Below, piece by piece: positions 27,349 to 37,716 of a stretch of 64,000 bases of DNA. Under the pieces are notes generated by a model. The model worked only from the letters and a program-made list of their open reading frames with translations, made no database searches and was not told the origin of the DNA. Source of the stretch: Arsenophonus sp048493715. GTDB taxonomy: Bacteria > Pseudomonadota > Gammaproteobacteria > Enterobacterales > Enterobacteriaceae. A program made the position numbers and the translations under genes. Position 1 is the first letter of the stretch, and each line of letters begins with the position of its first letter. The stretch covers positions 1 through 64,000 of the forward strand of contig JBGDCZ010000012.1 in NCBI GenBank assembly GCA_048493715.1. Reading direction: 5' to 3'.

Positions 27349-27783
27349 TTAGTTCACTCTTGAGAAAGTTTTATAATGATCTAAGATTACATAAATCAAT
27401 CCATCTGATGAATAAAGGAGCCGATCACTACCTCGGTGGCCACAATGATAATTAATATCTGCTTCATACCATTGACGATTTGGCGCAGATGGTGGCAATT
27501 TTTCTCTATTATTATATCTATCCCAGCCAATTGCTTTGCCCAGTATAATCTGACATAAATTACCTTCTCTGGGGTTCCAACCATTTTGTTGCGCTTCTCT
27601 TTTGTGATATAAAAATTCAGTAATCTATGATATTGCCGCAGGTAATTAATCAATCTTCTGAACAGAAGCTGACTCTATCGCTGGACCAATAACTGCTGGT
27701 TGGTACAAACTCATCCATTTATAGTAAACTCCTGCACCGATTAATAGGGCTAATATTACTAAGATAACAATTTTTCTATTCAC
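27349..27783 (-). pseudogene. Barnase/RNase-Sa-like secreted ribonuclease, frameshifted
   Basis: Read from GTG at 27783, the N-terminus is a signal-anchor (KIVILVILALLIGAGVYY). After QKID a TAA stop occurs. The expected sequence INYLRQYHRLLNFYITK continues in the next frame, then returns to the first frame at REAQQNGWNPREGNLCQ. The C-terminal half is intact: WYEADINYHCGHRGSDRLLY with catalytic Glu and Arg, and LDHYKTF with catalytic His, the barnase triad. A one-base insertion and a compensating one-base deletion (in an A-run) leave two stops between them (TAA and TAG). The gene follows tldD by 22 bases and precedes barstar by three. Confidence 0.87.
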
Positions 27784-27805
27784 CTAATAATAATCCAAAA
27801 TATTA

Positions 27806-29251
27806 TTACGCTGTTCCACCAACCGTCATGCTATCGAGTTTTAATGTCGGTTGACCAACACCAACAGGAACACTTTGTCCTTCTTTACCACAAACACCAA
27901 TACCGCTATCAAGTTTAAGATCATTGCCAACCATTGAAATCTGCTGCATTGCCTCTTTACCAGATCCGATTAATGTTGCTCCCTTTATAGGCTTAGTGAT
28001 CTTTCCGTTTTCGATCAAATAAGCTTCCGCGGTCGAAAAAACAAATTTGCCAGAAGTAATATCAACTTGACCACCAGCAAAATTAGGTGCATAAATACCC
28101 CGATCAACACTATCTATTATCTCCTCAGGGGTTGACTGTCCTGCTAATATATAGGTATTTGTCATACGAGGCATCGGTAAATGAGCATAAGACTCGCGAC
28201 GACCATTGCCGGTTGGCAAAACGCCCATCAGACGCGCGTTCATTTTGTCCTGCATATAGCCTTTTAAAATGCCATTTTCAATCAAGACATTATATCTACC
28301 CGGTACGCCTTCATCATCAATAGCTAAAGATCCTCTACGCCCGACTAACGTAGCATCATCAACTACAGTACAAAGCTCTGAAGCAACCCTTTGACCCACT
28401 TTATTATTAAATATGGATGTTCCGCGCCGATTAAAATCACCTTCAAGGCCATGACCAACTGCCTCGTGCAGTAAGACACCAGGCCAACCAGCACCTAGTA
28501 TTACCGGCATTGTTCCAGCCGGTGCAGCAATGGCTGCCAGATTGACTAATGCTATACGCACAGCTTCTCGAGCATAATATTCCGCCCGAACTTGACCCTG
28601 GTATGTTTCCAGAAAATATTGATAATCATAACGACCACCACCACCACTTCCAGCACGTTCCCGTTTACCGTCATACTCTACTAATACACTGACAGATAAG
28701 CGTACTAACGGACGAATATCAGCCGCCAAAGTTCCATCCGTTGCTGCTATCAGAACATGTTCATACACACCCGATAGCGTAACATCAACCTCTTGCACGC
28801 GAGGATCTTCAGCCCGAGCAACCTGATCAACACGCTGCAACAACGCTATTTTTTCTTGCGGACTCATTGCTTGTAATGGATCAGTTGTAGAATATAAATG
28901 TTTAAAATCGACCTTACTAAATAGACAAACTTTGCCATTCTCGCCTTGTTTTACTATTCTACGTGCTGCATTTGCACTTTTCTGTAACGCTTGCAAAGTG
29001 ATCTGATCGGCATAAGCAAATCCGGTTTTATCATCACGAATAGCACGAATACCAACTCCCTGATCAATGTTATAAGATCCTCTTTTAATAATTCCGTCTT
29101 CTAATTGCCACGCTTCATGGCAACTCGACTGAAAATAAAGATCCGCGTAATCCAAACGTCGCTCTGCAAGTAAAGCTAAAACATCCTGAAGATGCTGCTG
29201 ATCAAGATCATTTGATGCCAGTAAATATTCACTGACAGAAGTTAAGCTCAT
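27806..29251 (-). CDS. tldD: Metalloprotease subunit TldD
   Basis: The 481-residue protein has the zinc-binding motif HEAVGHGLEGD (about residue 263) and a downstream Cys ligand region near GVCGKEG. It is the catalytic partner of PmbA/TldE. Conserved segments GVLLHEAVGHGLEG and GLIYAPNFAGGQVDITSG-type are intact, and the length matches E. coli. It lies downstream of the nitrilase-family gene with a 24-base gap and upstream of the barnase-barstar pair. Confidence 0.98.
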   Translation of the reverse strand: MSLTSVSEYLLASNDLDQQHLQDVLALLAERRLDYADLYFQSSCHEAWQLEDGIIKRGSYNIDQGVGIRAIRDDKTGFAYADQITLQALQKSANAARRIVKQGENGKVCLFSKVDFKHLYSTTDPLQAMSPQEKIALLQRVDQVARAEDPRVQEVDVTLSGVYEHVLIAATDGTLAADIRPLVRLSVSVLVEYDGKRERAGSGGGGRYDYQYFLETYQGQVRAEYYAREAVRIALVNLAAIAAPAGTMPVILGAGWPGVLLHEAVGHGLEGDFNRRGTSIFNNKVGQRVASELCTVVDDATLVGRRGSLAIDDEGVPGRYNVLIENGILKGYMQDKMNARLMGVLPTGNGRRESYAHLPMPRMTNTYILAGQSTPEEIIDSVDRGIYAPNFAGGQVDITSGKFVFSTAEAYLIENGKITKPIKGATLIGSGKEAMQQISMVGNDLKLDSGIGVCGKEGQSVPVGVGQPTLKLDSMTVGGTA

Positions 29252-29275
29252 ATTTATTTACTCATTTTGTGACGT

Positions 29276-30124
29276 TTAGTTTTCAATTAATGACATCAAA
29301 CTGGAACGAAAGCGATTATGTTTTACAACTTTCATCTGTTCTCGTACACTAACCAGGCTTTCTCTGGCTCTATCAATATTAAGGGTTAATGCACTGACTG
29401 CATCTGCATTTTCTTGCAAAATATTGCCCCAGCCATCAACCACCATTGAATGACCCCAAGTTCGACGTTGACCATGCACACCTATTTGTGCCGACGCCAA
29501 AATAATACATTGATTTTCAATCGCGCGCGCTTTTAAAAGTGTTTCCCAATGTGCTTCACCAGTTAGCCGTGTAAAAGCAGCAGGCACAGCGATAAGATCC
29601 GCCCCTTGTGCTCTTAATGCTTGAAACAAACTGGGAAAACGTAAATCATAACAAATAGTCATTCCTAAATGGCCAACAGGCGTATCAACTACGGTAATAT
29701 GTTCACCACGTTGATAAATTGAGGATTCGTTATAAATACCTTGTTCATCTTCAATAATATTCACATCAAACATGTGTATTTTGTCATAGCGAGCGCGAAT
29801 TTCACCGCTATCATCAAATAACAGACTACTACTGGTAATAAGCGCAGGATCTTCGCGACTAACTAATGGCATAGAACCCACTAATATCCACACCTGATAA
29901 TGACGAGCCATTTCAGCAATTGCCTGTTGTAAGGGCCCCTGCCCTTGTAATTCGGCAAAATTACGGTAACTGATATTATCACTAAATAACAGCGCATTTT
30001 CCGGTGTTAAAACCAATTTCACACTATTTGGCAATTGCTTTATTTGTTGCTCTATCTGAGCCAGATTATGTTTAGTATTTTTTCCACTACACAATTGTAA
30101 TAGTGCAATATTGTCAGTTGTCAT
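29276..30124 (-). CDS. Nitrilase-family carbon-nitrogen hydrolase (Nit1-like)
   Basis: This is a 282-residue cytoplasmic amidase of the nitrilase superfamily. The catalytic triad is visible as Glu42 (TPENALLF), Lys115 (YDKIHMFD) and Cys158 (TICYDLRFP). The family resembles Nit1/NitFhit and deaminated-glutathione amidases, which repair a side product of transamination; this substrate is inferred. The ATG at 30124 overlaps the yhdP stop by 11 bases and gives the normal N-terminus MTTDNIALLQ. An upstream extension inside yhdP is not credible. Confidence 0.94.
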   Translation of the reverse strand: MTTDNIALLQLCSGKNTKHNLAQIEQQIKQLPNSVKLVLTPENALLFSDNISYRNFAELQGQGPLQQAIAEMARHYQVWILVGSMPLVSREDPALITSSSLLFDDSGEIRARYDKIHMFDVNIIEDEQGIYNESSIYQRGEHITVVDTPVGHLGMTICYDLRFPSLFQALRAQGADLIAVPAAFTRLTGEAHWETLLKARAIENQCIILASAQIGVHGQRRTWGHSMVVDGWGNILQENADAVSALTLNIDRARESLVSVREQMKVVKHNRFRSSLMSLIEN

Positions 30125-33100
30125 TCTGTTGATTCTCCTGCAATTGACGCAAAGTTTCATCAATTTTGGGTTGATCCAGACTACCGGTAATTCGATAACG
30201 AATAACCGATATTTTATTCCACAATGGCACCAATACTCTACTAGCGGCAAATACTGCCGCACCTGCGATAGGATTAACAGCAAACGCCGTTGCAACTCCC
30301 ACCGTGGCGGAGATTTCAGGGGTAATAACAGCTTCTAAATTCATATCACGACGAATTAAATCAATTTTGCCATGTATTGCAATATCAGCCATTAAACCAT
30401 CAATATAAAAATCATCGGTATTTAAAATGCCATTTTTTATATTAGCTCTACCACGAATTGAATCAAACTCAAAGTCATTACTAAAAGTATCACTAAAATC
30501 CAGTTGCAATTTACGTAAGAGTGCATCAAAACTGACAAAACGTAATAACTGACCAGCGCCACCACCACCCATCTGAGCAATTCCTCCCTTAGCTAAATTA
30601 AAACTCAGATTACCGTTCAAACTATCAACCGCAAATTGCCATGGTACCGCTGTCCAATTCAAATCAAAATCAATTTTAAATGGTGCCTGCTTAATAGGCA
30701 CTAAGATGCCGTAATAAGCGGCTAAATCATCAAATCGGTTGCCTTTTAATGTTCCTCTTATCGTTGTGCTATTTTGTCGATCCGCATGCCACATACCAGA
30801 GATTTTCAGATTATTTGCACTATTTATTAAAGATCCCTCGGTTAAAATGAGCGTCTGTCGATTACGGATGATTTGCGCTTTAAGCTCACCAAGTTTATAG
30901 CCGGCAACCCAACATTGCGAGCAATAAATATCCATATTTGGCCAATCTGAAATATCATATCTTACCGCAGAGTTATTTATTTCAGCGAAATTTTGCTGGT
31001 TGGTTGTAATTTCTGGATCGTAATAAAGATAATCAATCTTAGCTTGCCAATTACCATGCTTCGGAATATTTAAGCTACCCTTTAGCATATCGCTCTGAGC
31101 AACAATTTTTGTCAATTCGGCAGTTTTATTAATGGTAAAGACCACATTATTCCATCGCTGCTCAGCAATAGTGATGTTTAGTAGGTTAACAGTAGTTTTA
31201 TCAGATATCACAAGTGATTTAGCATAATTTTGTGGCGCTAAATTTGATGAAGCAAGTAAAGCCAACAATGAAAACCATCTCGCATCATTGATTTCAGGTA
31301 AATTGATCATAAGTTGCTGACTGTCTGGCAGAACAACTCGTTGTTGCCTATAGGGCTGAATAGCGCCTTTCAGTAAACGAACTTGCTTATCAGTAAATTG
31401 CCATTGACTATTGAAGCTAAGTTGCTGACCAATATCTCCATAAATTTGCAATTGACGAGTATCACCCCTAGCACGAATTTGCATCTCCCCTAATTGCCTT
31501 AGTTGTTGGCTATCCAATGCCGGAAGTCGGCTGGTTAGCTGACTTAATTTGCTTTTCAGATCAATAGATAAGCTTGGTTTTTGGTTTACCTTATCGGGAA
31601 GTTGAATATTAACCTCACCCTGCCAGGCTGTGTAACCCGCCAAATGACGTGTAATCGATTTAGGCAAAATGGCTATTTTTTTAGCTTGCCAGTTACCGGC
31701 AACGTTAACATTAATCAAGTAATTCTGTCTATCATTAGCAGTCTTAAAGGTTAGATTTATCGGTTGGCCAAACCAGTGAGCTTGCAATTTTTCACTTTTC
31801 AAATCGCCATTATGAAAATAAAAACGTCCCTTTAGCTGCTTCATTTGACTATCAATAACCGTAATATCGACATCATTATTATTCAGATCAACTTGACCAC
31901 TAGCAATCACACTACCGCCATCCGCTAAAGGAATATCAAGCCTCAATTTGCCACTAACTTTACCACCTATTTTCACTGCATCTAAAGCTTTACCAATCGA
32001 ACCCTCCATCAGGCTATGGACAAAATAATTACGGATCGCTTTTCCTTCACCAGTAATGGTAGATTTTATTAATAATTTAGATTGACTATAATCGGTAATA
32101 TCTGCGCTAAGATTTATCGCTTGCGCATCACCTAATTTTACGCCAGGGGCAAACATCCGAAGTCCATTACGTTCAAAATTAAGATCAATATCCAAATCAA
32201 AAATTGTCGGCCAATCCGATTGATACTTAAAAGTTGCTGCTCGTAGAGGCGCAACAACTTGAAATTGTCCATTATTCTTTTTAAAAGGGAAATCAGCCGG
32301 ATCACCGTGAAAAACTATCGTTGCTTCATCTACATGGCCGGCAATAATCGCTTTTGTCAGATAATCAGTTAATTCTTTACCCATTAAAGTTGCTGGAAAA
32401 TAACGCCATGCATCACCCGCATTGGTTAATCTTGCTGCAGCCAAAATACTTAATGTAGGCGGCTGATCTTTAGGTGACAAATAACGAAAATCGCCTTTGG
32501 TCCAGAGTGATTTCGCTTGCACATCCAAATTTTTACTCCAAATTTGGCGCGATTTGTCTTCTTCCGACCAAAAAATCGTTCCCTGCCCAAGAGAAATTTC
32601 TAATGGTGCTTTAAACACTGGCGCATATTCGATATGACTGTCATTTAAATTAAATGAAAATATTCCCCCTTGCTGCCCACCTCGCAATGAACCACTAAAA
32701 TGGCTGATTGAGGATAAATCTTTCCAACGTATCCAGCTAATATCCTGCCAAGTTACATCAATTAAAGCCTTTTCTGGATTTTGAGGCGTAATATCCAATG
32801 CCAATGCCACCAGTTGCCCCTTTGGCTGCCGTTTTTGCCAATCACTGATAAATTCAGGTGTGAAAAAAGAGAAAGTAGGCAAAATAGCTCTTAATCGCTC
32901 CAATTGAATATTATTAACGCGTATACGCCAATGGTCTTGATTTTGATGGGCTTGAGATTGTGGCAAATAGAGCAGAGAAATTTGGCCTTCAAGCCATTGT
33001 TGTTGATCAGTTTTTAAATGTTGTAGCTGTGGAATATTAAATAACCAACCATTTTCTTGACGACGCATGGTCAACAATAGATCATCAACCGCTAGCTGAT

Positions 33101-33956
33101 GCTCCTGACCATCAACTTTCCAATTTGCCTGTCCCTGATGCAACTGTAGTTGGCCACCATTGATACGGCTGTCTTTGATCGTAATCCAACTAGAAAGGCT
33201 AAATACTGCTCCCTCTAATCCCGTGCTATCACGTAGCCAACGACTTATCCATGGGCGCAAATTAACATTATCTGCCTGTAAGTAAACTGTCCCCTCATTA
33301 ATCACGCCATTTTTATTACACAGATTGAGTTTAATTTGAATTGCATCCTGATCTTGCTGCTGTTCAAAATTATCAAGATTTATAAATCCTTGTGCTCGAT
33401 GGTATTCATTTTGGTTCAACCATGTCAGTTCAGGAATCTTTAATGTCCTTTTTTCTGCCGATGGAGTGAAAAAAGTGATACGGCTGTCTTTTAAGGTAAA
33501 ATAATCAAATTGCTTTAAAAACAGTTCATCTAAAGCATCTAAATTAAAATGACTAAAATCACCTTCATTGGCAAACTCTAGAGACCTATAACAATCAGCA
33601 TTTAATTGATAGAAAATAATATCGCGAAAACGGAGATGCAAAGAAAATAGCGAACGCCATATATCGAGGGAAAATTTTACTGTTTTTACCTTAATATTCG
33701 CTTTTTCAGTAGTAACACTTACATCAGAAAAAGTTAATACTGGGCCAAAAGAAGCCCATTCTCCTTCCATATGACCAATTTTAATTGGTACGCCGGTTAA
33801 TGATTGAAGCTGCCCTTCAAGTTGACTATGATATTCATTAATCTGCAGAAGAAAAAGACGTAGACCAATAATGGCTAATGCCACAATAATTACTGTTATT
33901 ACGCTTATCACTACCAATACCTTAGGTAGTCGTTTCACCCATCTCTCCTTCCACAA
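30114..33956 (-). CDS. yhdP: AsmA-like phospholipid transport protein YhdP
   Basis: The 1280-residue protein (1266 in E. coli) has one N-terminal membrane helix (about 9-34) and a very long periplasmic part rich in beta strands (DUF3971 and AsmA C-terminal domain). The AsmA-type signature GGGGAGQLLRFVSFDALLRKLQLDFSD (partial) lies near residue 1140, followed by FEFDSIRGRANIKNGIL. With TamB and YdbH it is thought to carry phospholipids to the outer membrane. It is intact despite its length, which in a decaying genome suggests purifying selection. rng lies upstream, 36 bases away. Confidence 0.97.
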   Translation of the reverse strand: MWKERWVKRLPKVLVVISVITVIIVALAIIGLRLFLLQINEYHSQLEGQLQSLTGVPIKIGHMEGEWASFGPVLTFSDVSVTTEKANIKVKTVKFSLDIWRSLFSLHLRFRDIIFYQLNADCYRSLEFANEGDFSHFNLDALDELFLKQFDYFTLKDSRITFFTPSAEKRTLKIPELTWLNQNEYHRAQGFINLDNFEQQQDQDAIQIKLNLCNKNGVINEGTVYLQADNVNLRPWISRWLRDSTGLEGAVFSLSSWITIKDSRINGGQLQLHQGQANWKVDGQEHQLAVDDLLLTMRRQENGWLFNIPQLQHLKTDQQQWLEGQISLLYLPQSQAHQNQDHWRIRVNNIQLERLRAILPTFSFFTPEFISDWQKRQPKGQLVALALDITPQNPEKALIDVTWQDISWIRWKDLSSISHFSGSLRGGQQGGIFSFNLNDSHIEYAPVFKAPLEISLGQGTIFWSEEDKSRQIWSKNLDVQAKSLWTKGDFRYLSPKDQPPTLSILAAARLTNAGDAWRYFPATLMGKELTDYLTKAIIAGHVDEATIVFHGDPADFPFKKNNGQFQVVAPLRAATFKYQSDWPTIFDLDIDLNFERNGLRMFAPGVKLGDAQAINLSADITDYSQSKLLIKSTITGEGKAIRNYFVHSLMEGSIGKALDAVKIGGKVSGKLRLDIPLADGGSVIASGQVDLNNNDVDITVIDSQMKQLKGRFYFHNGDLKSEKLQAHWFGQPINLTFKTANDRQNYLINVNVAGNWQAKKIAILPKSITRHLAGYTAWQGEVNIQLPDKVNQKPSLSIDLKSKLSQLTSRLPALDSQQLRQLGEMQIRARGDTRQLQIYGDIGQQLSFNSQWQFTDKQVRLLKGAIQPYRQQRVVLPDSQQLMINLPEINDARWFSLLALLASSNLAPQNYAKSLVISDKTTVNLLNITIAEQRWNNVVFTINKTAELTKIVAQSDMLKGSLNIPKHGNWQAKIDYLYYDPEITTNQQNFAEINNSAVRYDISDWPNMDIYCSQCWVAGYKLGELKAQIIRNRQTLILTEGSLINSANNLKISGMWHADRQNSTTIRGTLKGNRFDDLAAYYGILVPIKQAPFKIDFDLNWTAVPWQFAVDSLNGNLSFNLAKGGIAQMGGGGAGQLLRFVSFDALLRKLQLDFSDTFSNDFEFDSIRGRANIKNGILNTDDFYIDGLMADIAIHGKIDLIRRDMNLEAVITPEISATVGVATAFAVNPIAGAAVFAASRVLVPLWNKISVIRYRITGSLDQPKIDETLRQLQENQQNDN

Positions 33957-33992
33957 GAAGTTACTACAATAACAACCTAGCCTCTAGCATAA

Positions 33993-35462
33993 CTACATCA
34001 TAACAACATCAAATTGTTCCTGACTATATAGTGGTTCAACTTGAACTTTGACAGATTTGCCAACAAAAATTTCAACGTCTGCCAATACGTGAGATTCATC
34101 ACCGTTTAATGCTTCTACCACCGCGGTTGAAGCATAGACTAAGAAACAATTTGCATCGATAGTACGATTTATATGGACAATTTCCCGTAAAATTTCATAG
34201 CAGACCGTTTCTACCGATTTTACTGTTCCTCTACCCTGACAAGTTGGACATTCATCACATAGAACATGCTCAAGACTTTCTCGCGTTCTTTTACGGGTCA
34301 TCTCTACCAGTCCTAGTTGGGAAAAACCATTAATGGTGGTTTTAACTCGATCTTTCATTAATGATTGCTCCAAAGATGCCAAAACCCGACGGCGATGCTC
34401 ATGATCAACCATATCAATAAAATCGATAATAATAATACCGCCCAAATTGCGTAATCTTAACTGTCTGGCTATGGTTTGTGATGCTTCAATATTGGTATTA
34501 AAAATGGTCTCTTCCAGGTTACGATGGCCAACAAAAGCACCAGTATTAATATCAATTGTGGTCATCGCTTCAGTTTGATCAATAATCAGATAGCCACCAG
34601 ATTTTAATTCAACTTTACGTTCTAAAGCACGTTGAATTTCTTTTTCTACATCATAAAGATCTAATATCGGTAATAGCCCTTCATATAGTTCAAGTTTTAC
34701 TGTCATTTCAGGCACATATTCATCAATAAAATCTTTTAATGAAACAAAAGTCAGCTTTGAGTCAACTCGAATTCGGTCTAAGGAAGAACCCGCAAAATCA
34801 CGAATAATACGATGAGCTAAAGCCAGTTCACCATAAATCTGTATACAGGTTTTATGGCGTTTTTTACGTTCAACAATTTTAGTCCACAAACGCTTCAAAA
34901 AGGCCGCATCTTGTGCCAACTCGTCATCACCGACCCCTTCTGCTGCAGTACGAATAATAAACCCACCATTTTCATCATAAAATAGTTCGACAATGTTTTT
35001 CAAACGCTCTCGCTCTTCTTCTCTTTCAATTCGTTGGGAAACGCTAACATGTGAAGCACCGGGCATAAAAACCAAATAACGAGAGGGCAATGTGATATCA
35101 GTTGTTAAACGAGCACCTTTCGTACCAAGCGGATCTTTAACAACCTGCACTATAATATCTTGTCCTTGTCGAACCAATTCGCCAATATCACGCACATGAA
35201 AGTTTTTATGTTCATCACCGGCAATACATTCTGTATGCGGCATAATATCCGAGGCATGCAGAAAAGCGGATTTTTCCAAGCCAATATCAACAAAGGCCGC
35301 CTGCATACCAGGCAAAACTCGACTCACACGGCCTTTGTAAATATTACCTACAATTCCTCTTTTTGCTTCACGCTCAATATGAATTTCTTGTAACACGCCA
35401 CCATCAATATAAGCCACCCTCGTTTCCGAAGGTGTTACATTGACTAATAATTCAGCTACCAT
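33993..35462 (-). CDS. rng: Ribonuclease G
   Basis: The 489-residue endoribonuclease equals E. coli RNase G in length and matures the 16S rRNA 5' end. An N-terminal S1-like domain (about 35-125, NIYKGRVSRVLPGMQAAFVDI) is followed by the RNase H-like region. The catalytic aspartates are in MTTIDINTGAFVG (about 304) and IIIIDFIDM (about 347), and the zinc-link is CDECPTC (about 404). The ATG at 35462 falls inside the 3' end of the decayed maf gene. Confidence 0.98.
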   Translation of the reverse strand: MVAELLVNVTPSETRVAYIDGGVLQEIHIEREAKRGIVGNIYKGRVSRVLPGMQAAFVDIGLEKSAFLHASDIMPHTECIAGDEHKNFHVRDIGELVRQGQDIIVQVVKDPLGTKGARLTTDITLPSRYLVFMPGASHVSVSQRIEREEERERLKNIVELFYDENGGFIIRTAAEGVGDDELAQDAAFLKRLWTKIVERKKRHKTCIQIYGELALAHRIIRDFAGSSLDRIRVDSKLTFVSLKDFIDEYVPEMTVKLELYEGLLPILDLYDVEKEIQRALERKVELKSGGYLIIDQTEAMTTIDINTGAFVGHRNLEETIFNTNIEASQTIARQLRLRNLGGIIIIDFIDMVDHEHRRRVLASLEQSLMKDRVKTTINGFSQLGLVEMTRKRTRESLEHVLCDECPTCQGRGTVKSVETVCYEILREIVHINRTIDANCFLVYASTAVVEALNGDESHVLADVEIFVGKSVKVQVEPLYSQEQFDVVMM

Positions 35463-36048
35463 AGCTTTCCTTCCTATTATTTAACGCTAGAAATTTAGTC
35501 AATAATTCATCTATTTCCACTAACGGTAAACCTACTACAGCGTGACAACTTCCGACACGCCGCCTAACAAAACAACCGCCTTTTAACTGAATAGCATAAG
35601 CTCCTGTCTTATCCATCGGTTCACCCGATAGAATATATTCATCGATTTCTTTTTATTCGTTCACTGTCGTAATGTTACTTCGGTGACAATTAAATCATAC
35701 AATGTCTTTTTTTATCTGAGAACGTGATTTCGGTCATCACTCGATGTGTTTTACCTGAAAGTTGTCTTAATATTTGGGCAGCTGGTTTTCATCCTTAGGC
35801 TTACCCAAAATATTACCGTCATTTACGACAATAGTATCAGCGCCAAAAACCGGATATTGTTTCGGTGCCATATCAACACCGACTTGAGATTTTTCACAAA
35901 CTAAGCGAATAACATAATCACTAGGCGTCTCTCCTTCACACCATATTTCAGGTACCTCAGGAAAAATAATTTCAAATAACCAGCCCAATTGTTCAATTAA
36001 CTCACGCCTTCTTGGCGAAGCTGACGTTAAATAAATGCTATTTACCAT
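35452..36048 (-). pseudogene. maf: Nucleotide pyrophosphatase Maf/YhdE, degraded
   Basis: The N-terminal half (start at 36048) reads TSASPRRRELIEQLGW and VFGADTIVVNDGNILGKPKDE, the Maf dTTP/UTP pyrophosphatase signatures, then runs into TAA at 35767. Similarity continues in a second frame (ILRQLSGKTHRVMTEITFSDKK) and then in a third (LSGEPMDKTGAYAIQLKGGCFVRR and CHAVVGLPLVEIDELL) to a stop at 35452, inside the rng start. At least two frameshifts. Maf links nucleotide-pool cleaning with cell division; position between mreD and rng is the E. coli order. Confidence 0.93.
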
Positions 36049-36090
36049 AGAAAAAACTCTCAGAAAAAATAGACAATTGGCTGCCCATTT

Positions 36091-36579
36091 TTAACGAACT
36101 AAAAACTGGCGTCGAACTTTGCGCAATAATAAAAACATCCAAGGCCACAAGATAGCATTAATCAAACAATTCCAGAATATTTCAGGGTGAAATAATACAA
36201 GAGAAGAAAGAAACTCTGCCCAGAATATGGTAAAATTCATAATTACTGATAACCCAGCAATAACAAGTGATTGCTGCCATAGTGCCATATTACGAAGAAG
36301 CTGATGTTTATAGGATACTAGATAGCAAATCATACTATAAGATAATGCTTGTACACCGAGGGCTGAGCCTTGGATCAAATCCATTAAGATCCCCAAAAAA
36401 AATCCGGTACCTACACTAACCCAATGCGGCAAAGCCATAACCCAGTAAACTAAAATTAATACTAACCAGGTGGGCCGATAATAAATAAACTGTTCAGGCC
36501 AGGGCATTTGCTCCAGAATTATTGCAATTAAAAAGGACAGCCAAATGATCCACCGCCCATTACCACGGTATTGATCCAT
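36091..36579 (-). CDS. mreD: Rod shape-determining protein MreD
   Basis: The 162-residue integral membrane protein has about five hydrophobic segments, the E. coli length. It belongs to the elongasome with MreB, MreC, RodA and PBP2. The WVSVGTGFFLGILMDLIQGSALGVQAL segment (partial) is the MreD family hallmark. It lies 42 bases after mreC on the same strand. Confidence 0.95.
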   Translation of the reverse strand: MDQYRGNGRWIIWLSFLIAIILEQMPWPEQFIYYRPTWLVLILVYWVMALPHWVSVGTGFFLGILMDLIQGSALGVQALSYSMICYLVSYKHQLLRNMALWQQSLVIAGLSVIMNFTIFWAEFLSSLVLFHPEIFWNCLINAILWPWMFLLLRKVRRQFLVR

Positions 36580-36621
36580 TCTATGTTTCCTTTAGTTGCC
36601 TTGATTTCAAGGTAGCAATTC

Positions 36622-37611
36622 CTACTGAGTGACCACAGGAGGTTGTGCTATATTGTTTTTCATCTCAGTTGATGGTAACTGTGGCCCTTGAGGCTCATTT
36701 GGGCTAGGAAGCACCTGGGGCAGAATCTTCATTAAACGCTCATTTGCTGCTCGATATACTTCTGATGGAGGTAAAGGATGAGAAGGATCGCTTGAGTTTC
36801 CCCATAACAATAAGAGATAACGAAGTTTTTGTAAATCTGCACTAGGCCGTGCACGAATAATTGTATAAGCGCGCTGGGTATCATGTTTTACCGAAGAAAC
36901 AATCGCAACTGGATAGCCTTCAGGAAAACGCCCGCCTAAACCAGAAGTGACTATCACATCACCAATACGTATATCAGTATTATCTGGTAAAGGTTCAAGT
37001 TGAAGATCATCACTACATCCCGTACCCGCTGCGATCACACGAATATCATTACGTAATACCTGTATAGGTAAGGCATGAGTGGTATCACAAATCAGTAAAA
37101 CACGACTATTAAAATGGCTAACTGCGATAACTTGACCGACAACACCCTTATCACTAATAACAGGTTGACCTTCATAAACACCATCATGTAAACCTTTATC
37201 AATCACAATCTGATCGCGATAAGGCGTATTCGCACCTGAGAGCACTTGAGTAACCATCATGTGTTCATCCTGACGTAGAGGAGAACCCAAAAGCTCACGT
37301 AACCTAGCATTTTCCTGTTTAAGTTGCTCAAGTAATAAATTATCTGCTTTTTTTAGTAAGACCTCTTTCTTTAAGGCTTTATTTTCAAAAAGAAGTTGAT
37401 CCCTTCTTGCCAATACGTCTGAAACATTATCAAGCAGTTCTCGCGTACCATTCGCTAAAAAATAAAAAGGACTAACCGCCGTATCTAAATAACTACGTAT
37501 TTTATTAAAAGTATCAAATTGACGATCAAAAGCAACTAAAGCGATTGCAACAACTATCGCAATAATAATACGCAATTGTAGGGATGGTCCTCGACTAAAG
37601 ATCGGCTTCAT
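36622..37611 (-). CDS. mreC: Rod shape-determining protein MreC
   Basis: The 329-residue bitopic protein has a short cytoplasmic N-terminus, a membrane helix (about 12-28) and a periplasmic coiled coil (about 62-105, rich in Leu, Lys and Glu). Paired beta-domains follow (IDKGLHDGVYEGQPVISDKGVVGQVI and GLGGRFPEGYPVAIV). It scaffolds PBP2 in lateral wall synthesis. The C-terminus is Pro-rich as in other enterobacteria. It is 105 bases downstream of mreB. Confidence 0.97.
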   Translation of the reverse strand: MKPIFSRGPSLQLRIIIAIVVAIALVAFDRQFDTFNKIRSYLDTAVSPFYFLANGTRELLDNVSDVLARRDQLLFENKALKKEVLLKKADNLLLEQLKQENARLRELLGSPLRQDEHMMVTQVLSGANTPYRDQIVIDKGLHDGVYEGQPVISDKGVVGQVIAVSHFNSRVLLICDTTHALPIQVLRNDIRVIAAGTGCSDDLQLEPLPDNTDIRIGDVIVTSGLGGRFPEGYPVAIVSSVKHDTQRAYTIIRARPSADLQKLRYLLLLWGNSSDPSHPLPPSEVYRAANERLMKILPQVLPSPNEPQGPQLPSTEMKNNIAQPPVVTQ

Positions 37612-37716
37612 GAGTTATTTTAATAAAAAATAAATAAATGTTGAACATTAACATCTCTTATACAAAAGTAAGGAGCACCACCATCCTTAAGTTGCTCCTC
37701 CTAATTTGGTTAATGC

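Noticed and set aside
30125..30295. 57-codon N-terminal extension of the nitrilase-family gene
   Set aside because: It lies wholly within the yhdP coding sequence in another frame and has no nitrilase similarity.
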